NCBI GenBank assembly: GCA_014193395.1
Contig: BJHT01000009.1
Span: 1-61,749 of the forward strand
Length of the DNA stretch: 61,749 nt
Origin: Verrucomicrobiota bacterium
GTDB taxonomy: Bacteria; Verrucomicrobiota; Verrucomicrobiia; Limisphaerales; BJHT01
Reading direction: 5' to 3'
Shown: in pieces, positions 1 to 7,569 of the stretch
Layout: the number at the start of each line of letters is the position of its first letter
Numbering within the stretch: the stretch's first letter is position 1
Program-made: the position numbers and the translations under genes
The notes under the pieces: model-generated
The model's database searches: none
The model's input: the letters and a program-made list of their open reading frames with translations, nothing else
What the model was told of the DNA's origin: nothing

Positions 1-43
1 CGAGGTCGTGGAGGATGGCTTCGGGAGTGGGTTTGGGTTTCAT
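1..43 (-). CDS. Start of an unidentified protein, cut by the window edge
   Basis: A minus-strand ATG at 41-43 opens a frame that runs off the left edge and reads MKPKPTPEAILHDL. Only 14 residues are visible, so no family can be assigned. The AT-rich inverted repeat at 53-73 lies directly upstream and would suit a promoter or operator. Whether this is a gene at all depends on sequence outside the window. Confidence 0.35.
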   Translation of the reverse strand, partial: MKPKPTPEAILHDL

Positions 44-52
44 TGGGGGAAT

Positions 53-73
53 GTATATGCCATAAACATATAC
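53..73. promoter_or_regulatory. AT-rich inverted repeat, possible operator
   Basis: GTATATG and CATATAC are perfect 7-bp inverted arms around a 7-nt centre, in an AT-rich patch within GC-rich DNA, about 10 bp upstream of the minus-strand start at 43. Position and symmetry suit an operator or promoter of the left-edge gene; the regulator is unknown. Confidence 0.35.
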
Positions 74-188
74 TTAGCAACGAAAAGCACCGGAATACCG
101 CACTGACCAGAATTTTGTCTTACGCCCGTCCCGAGCGGGTGCCCGGGCGGACGGTCGATGACCTTCGCCAAAGGGTTCTCACCGCGGT

Positions 189-518
189 TTAGTCGGCGGT
201 GATCTTGGAGGGGGTGACTTCAAACTTGTCCCCCACCTTTTTGCACACGCCGACGACGGTGACCTTTTTCGCCTCGGTGCAGATCTCGGTGTGGAACTTT
301 TTGCTGACGGCGTTTTGCACCAGATAGAACTTCGTTTCCTTGCCGTTCTTTTCGGTGACCAGGACGTTCTGGCATGTGTCCGATTCCTTGAGGGCACACT
401 TCATGCAGGTGCCGCGGCCCTTGAGCGTGATTTCCTTGTTGGCGGACTCGGCGGACACGGACGACGCGCCAAGGACCAATCCGGCGGCGGCCAATAGAAT
501 GACGAGGGATTTTTTCAT
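189..518 (-). CDS. Small secreted cysteine-containing protein (DUF6370-like)
   Basis: This encodes 109 aa starting MKKSLVILLAAAG, a clear Sec signal peptide of about 24 residues ending near SVSA. An upstream in-frame start at 551 would put 11 residues before the signal peptide and is less likely. The mature part begins with a GRGTCMKCALKESDTCQ cluster (three Cys) and has two later Cys (HTEICTEA and VVGVCKKV). Small secreted proteins with this Cys pattern occur in planctomycetes and verrucomicrobia; the DUF6370 label is from memory and untested. The spaced cysteines could bind a metal or form disulfides. The gene is monocistronic and diverges from the 883-aa gene at 903. Confidence 0.8.
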   Translation of the reverse strand: MKKSLVILLAAAGLVLGASSVSAESANKEITLKGRGTCMKCALKESDTCQNVLVTEKNGKETKFYLVQNAVSKKFHTEICTEAKKVTVVGVCKKVGDKFEVTPSKITAD

Positions 519-902
519 AATGAGAACTCTGGATTTTGCATGGTTGACCAATTACGGACCTGATCGCCGCTCGACGCGAGCAGCCCACGTCCGGGTTACC
601 AGATGCAAATCCGCGCGGTCGGACCTCGCACAAATTGTTCAAGACTGACCTTTTTTTGGCGGTCTTGGTTCGGGGCCCACCGGCCGGGCGTCGTTCCGGA
701 TGCCACCTCCCATCGAAGATTAGAGAACTTGCCGCGGCCCTCCGCGGGCGGCATCCCGGCCCGGCCTCGCCCCTCGCCGGCTACCTTGCGATGCACCAGA
801 CCGGCCAAACTTCCGGGGTAAAAGCTTGAACCCACCGGCGATTGCTTCAATAAACCACGCCTCACTGCGTCGATTACCGCTCTTCGCACCAAAAACTAAA
901 AC
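519..902. other. Divergent intergenic region, no gene recognised
   Basis: This 384-bp gap separates two divergent genes and should hold both promoters. I see no convincing coding frame, no strong sigma-70 boxes and no member of the repeat families found elsewhere in the window. Confidence 0.5.
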
Positions 903-3554
903 ATGAAACCACCTCGTATCCTCGTTGCCGCAGCGCTGTTGCTGGCGGGCCTGCTGGTCGGCACGTCCGCCGCGCCCGCGCAGTCCAAACTCGAACTCAA
1001 ACCCGACGATCACGTCGCCCTGCTCGGCGGCGCGCTCGCCGACCGCATGCAGCATCATGGCTGGCTGGAGACCCTCCTCCACGCGCGTTTCCCCGAGCAC
1101 AAGCTCGTCTTCCGCAACCTCGCCGCCGCCGGTGACGAGGTCGCCACCTGGGTGCGCTCCGACAACTTCGGCACCCGCGACGAGTGGCTCACCCGCGCCC
1201 GCGCCGACGTCATCTTCGCCTGCTACGGCTACAACGAATCGTTCAAGGGCGACGCCGGCCTCGACAAGTTCAAGCAGGACCTCGACAAATTTCTCAAGGA
1301 CGCCAAGACCAAAAACTACAGCGGCAAGGCCGCTCCGCGCGTCGTCCTCTTCTCCCCCATCGCAGCCGAAATGAGCAATGACCCGAACCAGCCGCCGACG
1401 GAGAAGACCAACGAGAACCTGAAGAAATACACCGCCGCGATGGCCGAGGTCGCCAAGGCCAACAGCGTGCAGTTCGTCGATCTGTTCGCCCCTTCGCTGG
1501 AGCTTTACGCCGCCGCCGCCAAGGCCGGCGCGCCTCTCACCTTCAACACCGTGCATCTCACCGAGGCCGGCGACAAAGTGGTCGCCCCGGAAATCTTTCG
1601 CGCGCTCGTTGGTGAAACCGCGCCGTCGGGCGACCTCGCCAAACTGCGTGCCGCAGTGCTCGACAAGAATCACGAATGGCACCAGCGCTACCGCACGGTC
1701 GATGGCTACAACGTCTATGGCGGCCGCTCGAAACTCGCGTTCCCGATCTCCAAGGAAAAAGGCGCGCCGAAGATCACCAACTACGACATCATGCAGGAGG
1801 AGATGACCCAGCGCGACGTGCTGACCGCCAACCGCGACGTTCGCGTGTGGGCCGTGGCCAAGGGCGGCGACGTGAAGGTCGATGACTCGAACCTGCCGAA
1901 AGTTCGCACGCTCGCCTCGAACCGCGACGTGAAGCCCTTCCTCAGCGGCGAGGAATCCATCAAACACATGACCGTCGCCAAGGGTTGCAAAGTGACGCTC
2001 GTGGCCGACGAAGTGCAGTTCCCCGAGCTGGTCAGCCCCGTGCAGATGAGCTTCGACACCAAGGGCCGCCTCTGGGTCGCCGCCTGGCCGAGCTATCCCG
2101 AACTGCGCCCGACCGACACCGTGAAGGACAAGCTTCTCGTGTTCGACCTCGGCGCGGACGGCAAGGCCACCAAGGCCACGACCTTCCTCGACGGCCTCAA
2201 CTGCCCGACCGGCTTTCAGTTTTACAAAGACGGCGTGCTCGTGATGCAGGCGCCCGACCTGTGGCTAGCGCGCGACACGAAGGGCACCGGCAAGGCCGAT
2301 TCCATTGAGCGCGTGCTCATGGGCATGGACTCCGCCGACTCGCATCACACCGCCAACGCCATGTGCTATGAACCCGGTGGCGCGACCTATCTCAGCGACG
2401 GCGTCTTCCATCGCACGCAGGTCGAGACCGTCAACGGCCCCGTCCGCAACAGCGACGGCTGCATCTATCGCTACGAGCCGCTCACGCACAAGTTCGAGCG
2501 CTACGCGCCCTACGGCTTTGCCAATCCGCACGGCCGCGTGTTCGATTACTGGGGCAACGACTTCATCACCGACGCCACGGGCAACGCCAATTACTTCGGC
2601 CCCGCCTTCAGCGGCTTCATCGACGCTCCGGCGAAACACGGCGGCTACAAAACATTTTGGAAAAACCCATCCCGCCCGTGTCCCGCGACTGGCATCCTTT
2701 CCAGCCGCCATTTCCCGGAGGAGTTCCAGGGCAATTTCCTGAACCTCAACGTCATCACCTTCCAAGGCATCTATCGCGCGACCATCGCGGAAGACGGTGG
2801 CGGTCTCAAAGGCACGTCCGTCGAGGACCTCATCAAGGGCAACAACGACATGATCCCGAACTTCCGCCCCATCGCCGTGGCTGTAGCGCCGGATGGCTCG
2901 CTCTACTTCTGCGACTGGGCCAAGGAACTCATCGGCCACATGCAGCACCACATCCGCGACCCGAACCGCGACAAGACCCACGGCCGCATTTACCGCATCA
3001 CCTATGAAGGCCGTCCGCTCCTCAAGCCCGTGCCCATCGACGGTCAGCCCATCGAAGCCCTCGTTGCCGCGCTCGCCACGCCCGAGAACGACGTCCGCAC
3101 CCGCGCCAAGATCGAGTTGAGCAAACACGACAGCGCCAAAGTCCTCGCCGCCGTCGCCAAGTGGACCGCCTCGCTCGACAAGAGCGACAAGGAATACGAG
3201 CACCACATGACGGAAGCGCTTTGGGTGCATCAATGGCACAACGTGGTGAACGTGGACCTCCTCAAGCGCAACCTGCGCTCGCCGAATCACAACGCCCGCG
3301 CCGCCGCGACCCGCGTCCTGTGCTACTGGCGCGATCGCGTGCCCGCGCCGCTGGACCTTCTGAAAGTGCAGGTCGGTGACGAACATCCCCGCGTCCGCCT
3401 CGAAGCCGTGCGCGCGCTCAGCTTCTTCACCACCAGCAAGGCGGCGGAGATCGCGCTTGAAGTGCTCGACAAGGAAAAGGACCCGAAGAAACCCGACTAC
3501 TACATCAAGTACTGCCTCGACGAGACCATGAAGCAGCTCGGGAAGTTCAAGTAA
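903..3554 (+). CDS. Secreted SGNH-like / PVC beta-propeller / HEAT-repeat protein
   Basis: The product has 883 aa. Residues 1-27 are a signal peptide (MKPPRILVAAALLLAGLLVG...). Residues ~35-245 resemble an SGNH/GDSL hydrolase fold, but the usual catalytic GDS is replaced by LLGGALADRM; a His survives in FNTVHLTEAG near residue 218. From ~354 (VAKGCKVTLVADEVQFPELV) to ~700 is the six-bladed propeller typed in PVC genomes as membrane-bound dehydrogenase or sorbosone-dehydrogenase-like. Residues ~730-880 look like HEAT repeats. Many relatives end in a haem-binding CxxCH domain; none is present here. It probably acts outside the cytoplasmic membrane on carbohydrate, but the substrate is unknown. 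The gene stands alone and ends in a strong terminator. Confidence 0.85.
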   Translation: MKPPRILVAAALLLAGLLVGTSAAPAQSKLELKPDDHVALLGGALADRMQHHGWLETLLHARFPEHKLVFRNLAAAGDEVATWVRSDNFGTRDEWLTRARADVIFACYGYNESFKGDAGLDKFKQDLDKFLKDAKTKNYSGKAAPRVVLFSPIAAEMSNDPNQPPTEKTNENLKKYTAAMAEVAKANSVQFVDLFAPSLELYAAAAKAGAPLTFNTVHLTEAGDKVVAPEIFRALVGETAPSGDLAKLRAAVLDKNHEWHQRYRTVDGYNVYGGRSKLAFPISKEKGAPKITNYDIMQEEMTQRDVLTANRDVRVWAVAKGGDVKVDDSNLPKVRTLASNRDVKPFLSGEESIKHMTVAKGCKVTLVADEVQFPELVSPVQMSFDTKGRLWVAAWPSYPELRPTDTVKDKLLVFDLGADGKATKATTFLDGLNCPTGFQFYKDGVLVMQAPDLWLARDTKGTGKADSIERVLMGMDSADSHHTANAMCYEPGGATYLSDGVFHRTQVETVNGPVRNSDGCIYRYEPLTHKFERYAPYGFANPHGRVFDYWGNDFITDATGNANYFGPAFSGFIDAPAKHGGYKTFWKNPSRPCPATGILSSRHFPEEFQGNFLNLNVITFQGIYRATIAEDGGGLKGTSVEDLIKGNNDMIPNFRPIAVAVAPDGSLYFCDWAKELIGHMQHHIRDPNRDKTHGRIYRITYEGRPLLKPVPIDGQPIEALVAALATPENDVRTRAKIELSKHDSAKVLAAVAKWTASLDKSDKEYEHHMTEALWVHQWHNVVNVDLLKRNLRSPNHNARAAATRVLCYWRDRVPAPLDLLKVQVGDEHPRVRLEAVRALSFFTTSKAAEIALEVLDKEKDPKKPDYYIKYCLDETMKQLGKFK

Positions 3555-3588
3555 CACCTCGCCGCACAGGCAGCGAAAATTCACACGC

Positions 3589-3622
3589 AGGGCCGGCTTC
3601 ACCGCCGGCCCTTTTTCTTTTT
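3589..3622 (+). terminator. Rho-independent terminator after the 883-aa gene
   Basis: AGGGCCGGC pairs with GCCGGCCCT across a 6-nt loop, followed by TTTTTCTTTTT. It starts 35 bp after the stop codon at 3554. Confidence 0.85.
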
Positions 3623-3633
3623 CCCGTGCCTTT

Positions 3634-3726
3634 CTCTGCGGCCTTCCGATCTCTGCGGTGTATCGCGAAAACCGCGACTGAAGTAGGCACGCGACAGAAC
3701 ACCGCAGAGTTCGGAAGGCCGCCGAG
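3634..3726. repeat. Palindromic element, family J (copy 1)
   Basis: The left arm holds CTCTGCGG, CTTCCGA and CTCTGCGGTGT. The right arm at 3699-3726 returns ACACCGCAGAG, TCGGAAG and GGCCGCCGAG. Both motifs recur in the same order at 17175-17287 with a different centre, so this is a dispersed element and not a chance hairpin. Confidence 0.7.
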
Positions 3727-3851
3727 CCGCACGTGCCGACACGCGGCTGATCCCCGCCCGACCGATTCCGCCCGTTCACCTCCACAAGATTTGTGCAGCA
3801 ATTAACAAAAGCTGGTTAGCGCGGCCCCGTCGGTCCACGCATTCTGAGCGT

Positions 3852-4175
3852 GTGAAGAATCTCCTATCCATCAGCGACATCGTGGAAACCATCGAGAACC
3901 AGTTGGGGACGTGCGAAGTGTGCGCCACGGCCGAGGCTGTTTTCGAGGACGCCACGGCGTTGCTGGTGGTGGACTGCGACTCCTTCCTGCGCGTGGTCAA
4001 CCAGCGGGGCGCGGATGAAACGCTGCGGCCCGAGTGGCTGCCGCACAAAGACTCCGTGAAGACCCATGTGCCCCGCGAGGAAGCCGTTGCGGCCGCCAAG
4101 GATATTTTCCGGTCCTGGGTGAAAAAAGTTCGCCAAGCCAGTCATCAACAACCCTCAACCCCCACCAACGTATGA
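3852..4175 (+). CDS. Unknown small protein, coupled to the next gene
   Basis: The frame begins with GTG at 3852 and gives 107 aa: MKNLLSISDIVETIENQLG, then CEVCATAEAVFEDATALLVV and a basic, Pro/Gln-rich tail. I do not recognise the family. It has no signal peptide or membrane segment. A CxxC pair sits near residue 21-24. The stop overlaps the next start as ATGA at 4172-4175, which indicates translational coupling and a shared function. No clear Shine-Dalgarno precedes the GTG. Confidence 0.6.
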   Translation: MKNLLSISDIVETIENQLGTCEVCATAEAVFEDATALLVVDCDSFLRVVNQRGADETLRPEWLPHKDSVKTHVPREEAVAAAKDIFRSWVKKVRQASHQQPSTPTNV

Positions 4176-4456
4176 TCCCGAAATACAACGTCGAATACAC
4201 GGTCGATCTCGGCCGCCACGCCCACACGAGCCACTACACCACGGATGACCCGGTGGCGTGTGAACAGTTCCTCACCGAACTCTTGGAGCGCGGGCATCGC
4301 ATCCGCGGCATCCACCACGACGGCGTGGAACTGCCCAAGGTGGACTCGGACAAAATGATCAAGACCGCCGCCTCGATGCTCGCGGCCAAGCGCATTTGCA
4401 TCGCGCTGGCCATCAAGCCCGAGGAAGAGCGCTATCGTTTCGGCTTCACCGCCTGA
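4172..4456 (+). CDS. Unknown small cytoplasmic protein
   Basis: This 94-aa protein begins MIPKYNVEYTVDLGRHAHTS and is predicted soluble. The ATG overlaps the upstream stop (ATGA), so the start is well fixed. The content looks like a small alpha/beta domain: an N-terminal strand, a helical CEQFLTELLERGHRIRGIHH segment and a C-terminal Ala-rich helix. No family recognised. It forms a two-gene unit with the gene at 3852 and is closed by the terminator at 4479. Confidence 0.65.
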   Translation: MIPKYNVEYTVDLGRHAHTSHYTTDDPVACEQFLTELLERGHRIRGIHHDGVELPKVDSDKMIKTAASMLAAKRICIALAIKPEEERYRFGFTA

Positions 4457-4478
4457 GCCGAAAAAGGTTGGGCAACCC

Positions 4479-4509
4479 GCCGCCGGCTTGAACAGTCGGC
4501 GGCTTTTTT
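4479..4509 (+). terminator. Rho-independent terminator
   Basis: GCCGCCG pairs with CGGCGGC, with a short loop and a run of six T. It ends the 3852/4172 pair and lies just upstream of the cytochrome gene. Confidence 0.8.
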
Positions 4510-4522
4510 GTTAACTGAATTT

Positions 4523-4927
4523 ATGAAATCCAAAACACTCCCCGTGGTCGTCACGCTCGTTGCCGGCCTGCTCCTCTGGCTCGCGATCCGTTCGGAAGCG
4601 CAAAACCCGCCCAACACCCGCGAAGTGATGAAGCTCAAGCTGAGCTACGCGCAGAACGTGCTCGAGGGCATCACCACCGAGAACACCGATCTCATCGTTG
4701 CCAACGCGCAAAAACTCAGCGCCCTGAGCAAGGCCGCCGGTTGGCGGGCGCGCGAGACGCCCGAGTACGAACTCTTCAGCGCCGAGTTCCGCCGGCACAG
4801 CGACGCCGTGGGCCGCGCCGCGAAGGACAAGAACATCGATGCCGCCTCGCTCGCGTATTTCCAGATGACCATGAGCTGCATCAACTGCCATCGCTACATG
4901 CGCGACGTGCGCCGGGCGGGGTTGTAG
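4523..4927 (+). CDS. Class II (c'-type) cytochrome c-like protein
   Basis: The product has 134 aa. MKSKTLPVVVTLVAGLLLWLA is a signal peptide or anchor, so the haem domain is periplasmic. The single CxxCH motif, MSCINCHRYMRD, lies near the C-terminus after an all-helical domain, the arrangement of class II cytochromes c'. I chose ATG at 4523; an in-frame TTG at 4508 lies inside the preceding terminator. A role in periplasmic electron transfer is inferred. The neighbours give no pathway. Confidence 0.8.
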   Translation: MKSKTLPVVVTLVAGLLLWLAIRSEAQNPPNTREVMKLKLSYAQNVLEGITTENTDLIVANAQKLSALSKAAGWRARETPEYELFSAEFRRHSDAVGRAAKDKNIDAASLAYFQMTMSCINCHRYMRDVRRAGL

Positions 4928-4951
4928 CGCAGGAGCCGCCGGGCGCATGCG

Positions 4952-5029
4952 GTAGCTGCCGAGGTGACGAGGCGGATCGGGGCGCGTGGGGCGAACCGGG
5001 GGCGTCCGCCTCCTCACGTCGGCGGCTAC
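4952..5029. repeat. Palindromic element, family H (copy 1)
   Basis: GTAGCTGCCGAGGTGACGAG at the left is matched by CTCCTCACGTCGGCGGCTAC at the right, about 25-bp imperfect inverted ends around a GC-rich centre. The same ends recur at 52390-52465, and one arm at 14511-14537. Confidence 0.75.
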
Positions 5030-5119
5030 ACTGCCGAAAGGCTTGTCATGCTGTTTCAATAAATCGGAAACATCGGCCGGACGATCCAGCATCTGAATCG
5101 TTTCCGGGAAATCGTCGGC

Positions 5120-6745
5120 GTGTTCCTCAAGTTCGGCTACGAGGACATCGCCCATCGCCTGCACTTGCCGCAGGCGCTTAATCTGAAACTGCGCTCCCAG
5201 CGCGGCCGCGACGAGCAGGCCACCATCCATCAGCTCTCGCAGCCGCAGAAAGTCCGCCAAGCCTGCGAGGCGCTCGGCCCCACCTTCGTCAAGATCGGCC
5301 AGATTCTCTCGACCCGGCCGCAGCTTCTGCCCGACGGCTTCGCGGAGGAACTCGCGAAACTTCAGGACAGCGTGGCGCCCATCGCCTTCGCCGAAATCCG
5401 GCAGGTCGTGGAAGCCGAGTTGAAGCGGCCGCTCGCCGAGGTTTATTCCGAGTTCGAGGAAACGCCCATCGGCTCGGCCTCGATCGCGCAGGTGCATCGC
5501 GCGCGGTTGAAATCCGGCCGGCAGGTCGTGGTGAAAGTCCAGCGGCCGGGCATTCAGGAAAAGGTCCGCGTGGACCTGGAAATCCTGCACCACGTCGCCG
5601 CGCTGGCGGAGAAACACCTCGAGGAATCCAAGGTCCACCGGCCCACCGCTGTGGTCGAGGAGATCACCCGCACGCTCCAGCAGGAGATGGATTTCACCAC
5701 CGAGGCAGCGCATCTCGAACGCTTCGCGCGGCAGTTCGCCGACGAGCCGACGATCTACATCCCCGCCGTTTTTCACGAGGCCTCCACGCACCAGATCCTC
5801 ACGATGGAATACATTGAGGGCATCAAGGCCTCGAACCTCCGCGCACTCAGCGACGCGCAGCTCGACCATCAGGAAATCGCCTGCCGCATCGCGGACCTGA
5901 TGATGAAACAGTTTTTTGTCCACGGCTTTTTCCACGCCGATCCGCATCCGGGCAACATCCACATTCTGCCCGGAAACATTATCTGTTTCCTTGATTTCGG
6001 CATGATGGGTTTTCTCGGCCGGCGCGGCCGCGAGAACTTCGCCGCGCTCGTCACCGGCATTGCTCGCCGCAACGAGGTCGCCGTGTCCGAAGCCCTGATC
6101 CGCCTTTCCGCCTCGGACACCGAGCCGTCGCGCCCCGGCCTTGAGACCGAGACCGCCGAGTTCATGCACCAGCACTTCTACCGTCCGCTGGCCGAGCTGG
6201 AGTTTGGCAAGCTCACCACCGAACTCATCCACCTCACGACCCGCCACGGCCTGCGGATTCCGCCGGATTTTTTCCTGATGCTGAAATCCCTGAGCGCGAT
6301 GGAGACGCTCGTGCGCCGGCTGCACCCCGGCCACAACTTGATCGAGCAGGCCACGCCGTTTCTCAAACGCGTCCGGATGCAACGCTTCGGCCCGCGCAAG
6401 ATGGCGCAGAGTTTCTACGACTTCGGTCTCGAGTTCGCCGAACTCGCCGCGACGTTGCCCGGCGAAATGCGGCGCATCATCGCGCATCTCAAAAGCGGCG
6501 AGACGCGCGTCATCTTCAAGCACGAGGGCCTCGAACCGGCGATGAACGCGTGGGATCGCGGCACCAACCGCCTCGCCTACTCCATCATGCTGGCCGCGGT
6601 GGTCATCGGCTCCGCCGTGGTCTATCACGCGGGCACGACGCCCGGCGGGCAGGGCATCCCGACCATCGGCCTCGCCGGCTTCATCATCTCCGCGCTCATG
6701 GCCATCGGCCTGATCCTGGCGATTTTGAAACATGGGAAAATGTGA
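5120..6745 (+). CDS. ubiB: ABC1/UbiB family atypical kinase-like protein
   Basis: This is a UbiB/ABC1 (ADCK) protein of about 541 aa, a membrane-associated protein kinase-like ATPase linked to isoprenoid quinone synthesis. Visible motifs are the KxGQ segment FVKIGQILSTRPQLLP (~residue 55), the Ala-rich loop PIGSASIAQVHRA (~116), the lysine strand VVVKVQRPG (~136), the catalytic HADPHPGNI (~272) and the DFG equivalent FLDFGMMGFLG (~291). Two C-terminal membrane helices lie at ~482-504 and 513-539. GTG 5120 is the first standard start I can justify, but the frame is open back to 5063 and reads like the family's N-terminal helix (IQHLNRFREIVGVFLKFGY), so the true start may be a non-ATG codon upstream. 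Specific quinone role is inferred. Confidence 0.9.
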   Translation: MFLKFGYEDIAHRLHLPQALNLKLRSQRGRDEQATIHQLSQPQKVRQACEALGPTFVKIGQILSTRPQLLPDGFAEELAKLQDSVAPIAFAEIRQVVEAELKRPLAEVYSEFEETPIGSASIAQVHRARLKSGRQVVVKVQRPGIQEKVRVDLEILHHVAALAEKHLEESKVHRPTAVVEEITRTLQQEMDFTTEAAHLERFARQFADEPTIYIPAVFHEASTHQILTMEYIEGIKASNLRALSDAQLDHQEIACRIADLMMKQFFVHGFFHADPHPGNIHILPGNIICFLDFGMMGFLGRRGRENFAALVTGIARRNEVAVSEALIRLSASDTEPSRPGLETETAEFMHQHFYRPLAELEFGKLTTELIHLTTRHGLRIPPDFFLMLKSLSAMETLVRRLHPGHNLIEQATPFLKRVRMQRFGPRKMAQSFYDFGLEFAELAATLPGEMRRIIAHLKSGETRVIFKHEGLEPAMNAWDRGTNRLAYSIMLAAVVIGSAVVYHAGTTPGGQGIPTIGLAGFIISALMAIGLILAILKHGKM

Positions 6746-6770
6746 GTGGCGGCGGGCGCGGGGCGCGGGG

Positions 6771-6918
6771 CGCGCAGCGACAGGCGCGCGGCGTTTACGC
6801 CGCAGACGCGTGCCACTCGCGGGGAGCGCTGGATTTACCGAACCCTCCTTTTTCCCGGCGGACGTTTCTGCGGCGTTCACGCCGCGCTCCGCATGCGACA
6901 GCGCACGCCTGTCGCGCA
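6771..6918. repeat. Palindromic element, family I (copy 1)
   Basis: The left arm contains GCGACAGGCG and CGCGGCGTTTACGCCGCAGACG-type hairpin sequence; the right arm (6862-6917) returns ACGTTTCTGCGGCGTTCACG and GCCTGTCGC. The inner CTGCGGC...GCCGC hairpins at each end also form ends of the element at 38829-38992. Confidence 0.65.
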
Positions 6919-6970
6919 GCTTTTTATGCGAATCGCGAAGAGCCGTTTTCCTGTCGTCGCGGAGCGACGG

Positions 6971-7162
6971 TTTTGGAGTGCGGGGACTTGTCACCGCTTT
7001 CGCGCAGGCGACTTGTCGCCGTCGAACTTCGGCGCGGCTCCGGTCACACGGGCAAGCCGGCGCTGGCGCGAGCCGTGAACACCCCATTCCTTGCCGACGC
7101 CTTCCGCAGTTCGACGGCGACAAGTCGCCTTGAGAAAGCGGTGACAAGTCCCCGCACTCCAC
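6971..7162. repeat. Palindromic element, family A (copy 1)
   Basis: This 192-bp element begins TTTTGGAGTGCGGGGACTTG and ends with the complement, GACAAGTCCCCGCACTCC. Each arm carries a second palindrome, GGCGACTTGTCGCC at 7008-7021 and its mate near 7113-7129. The centre contains the core CGCTGGCGCGAGCCGTGA shared by the copies at 11335, 39166 and 52168. The element lies in the 824-bp gap 6746-7569, which is filled by elements I, A and D. Confidence 0.85.
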
Positions 7163-7290
7163 AGTCACGCTCGTTCCGTTGCGGTTTTCCGGCATCGGCA
7201 ACTGTGGGTCGAGGCCCACGGCGGACTCTGGCCATCGCTTCGCGGGAATCCCCTGTTGCTGCCGCGGTTCGAATAGAGAGCCGCTTTTAG

Positions 7291-7384
7291 GCGCAGCGAG
7301 GTGGAGGGCGGGAAGGCGCGGGGAAATTCCGACGGCCCTCGTGCGTGAGGGCGTCGCTGCGGCCGGGGACGGCCGCACTCCGGG
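7291..7384. repeat. Element family D, left-truncated copy
   Basis: This begins inside the family D left arm at GGCGCAGCGAGGTGGAG and ends with the full right arm GACGGCCGCACTCCGG. It abuts the complete copy at 7392, so two D copies sit head to tail. Confidence 0.65.
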
Positions 7385-7391
7385 GCAGTGG

Positions 7392-7504
7392 CGGAGTGCG
7401 CCCGTCCTCGGGCGCAGCGAGGTGGAGCGTGGTGAGGCGCGGGAGACTTTCGGTGACCCTCGTGCGTGTGGACGCTGCTGCGGCCGGGGACGGCCGTACT
7501 CCGG
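7392..7504. repeat. Palindromic element, family D (complete copy)
   Basis: The left end CGGAGTGCGCCCGTCCTCGG carries a GCCCG...CGGGC hairpin. The right end GGCCGGGGACGGCCGTACTC carries another, and the outermost GGAGT/ACTCC pair. It matches 14393-14502 closely. Confidence 0.75.
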
Positions 7505-7569
7505 AGCGGCAGCGACACCGAAAGCCTTGGTTTCACCCGTCGCGTCGCTAATCTCCGGCACCAACATTT

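Noticed and set aside
6971..7162. Repeat-encoded peptides with ECGDLSPL- and VRGLVTAFxRRLVAVE-like strings
   Set aside because: They are read from the family A palindromes on both strands and recur only with the repeat, so they are not genes.
4511..7567. Very long minus-strand open frame of about 1018 codons
   Set aside because: It runs antisense to the clear UbiB gene and across the palindromic repeats. High GC keeps the opposite frame open; its repeat-derived residues (ECGDLSPL-type) are not a protein.
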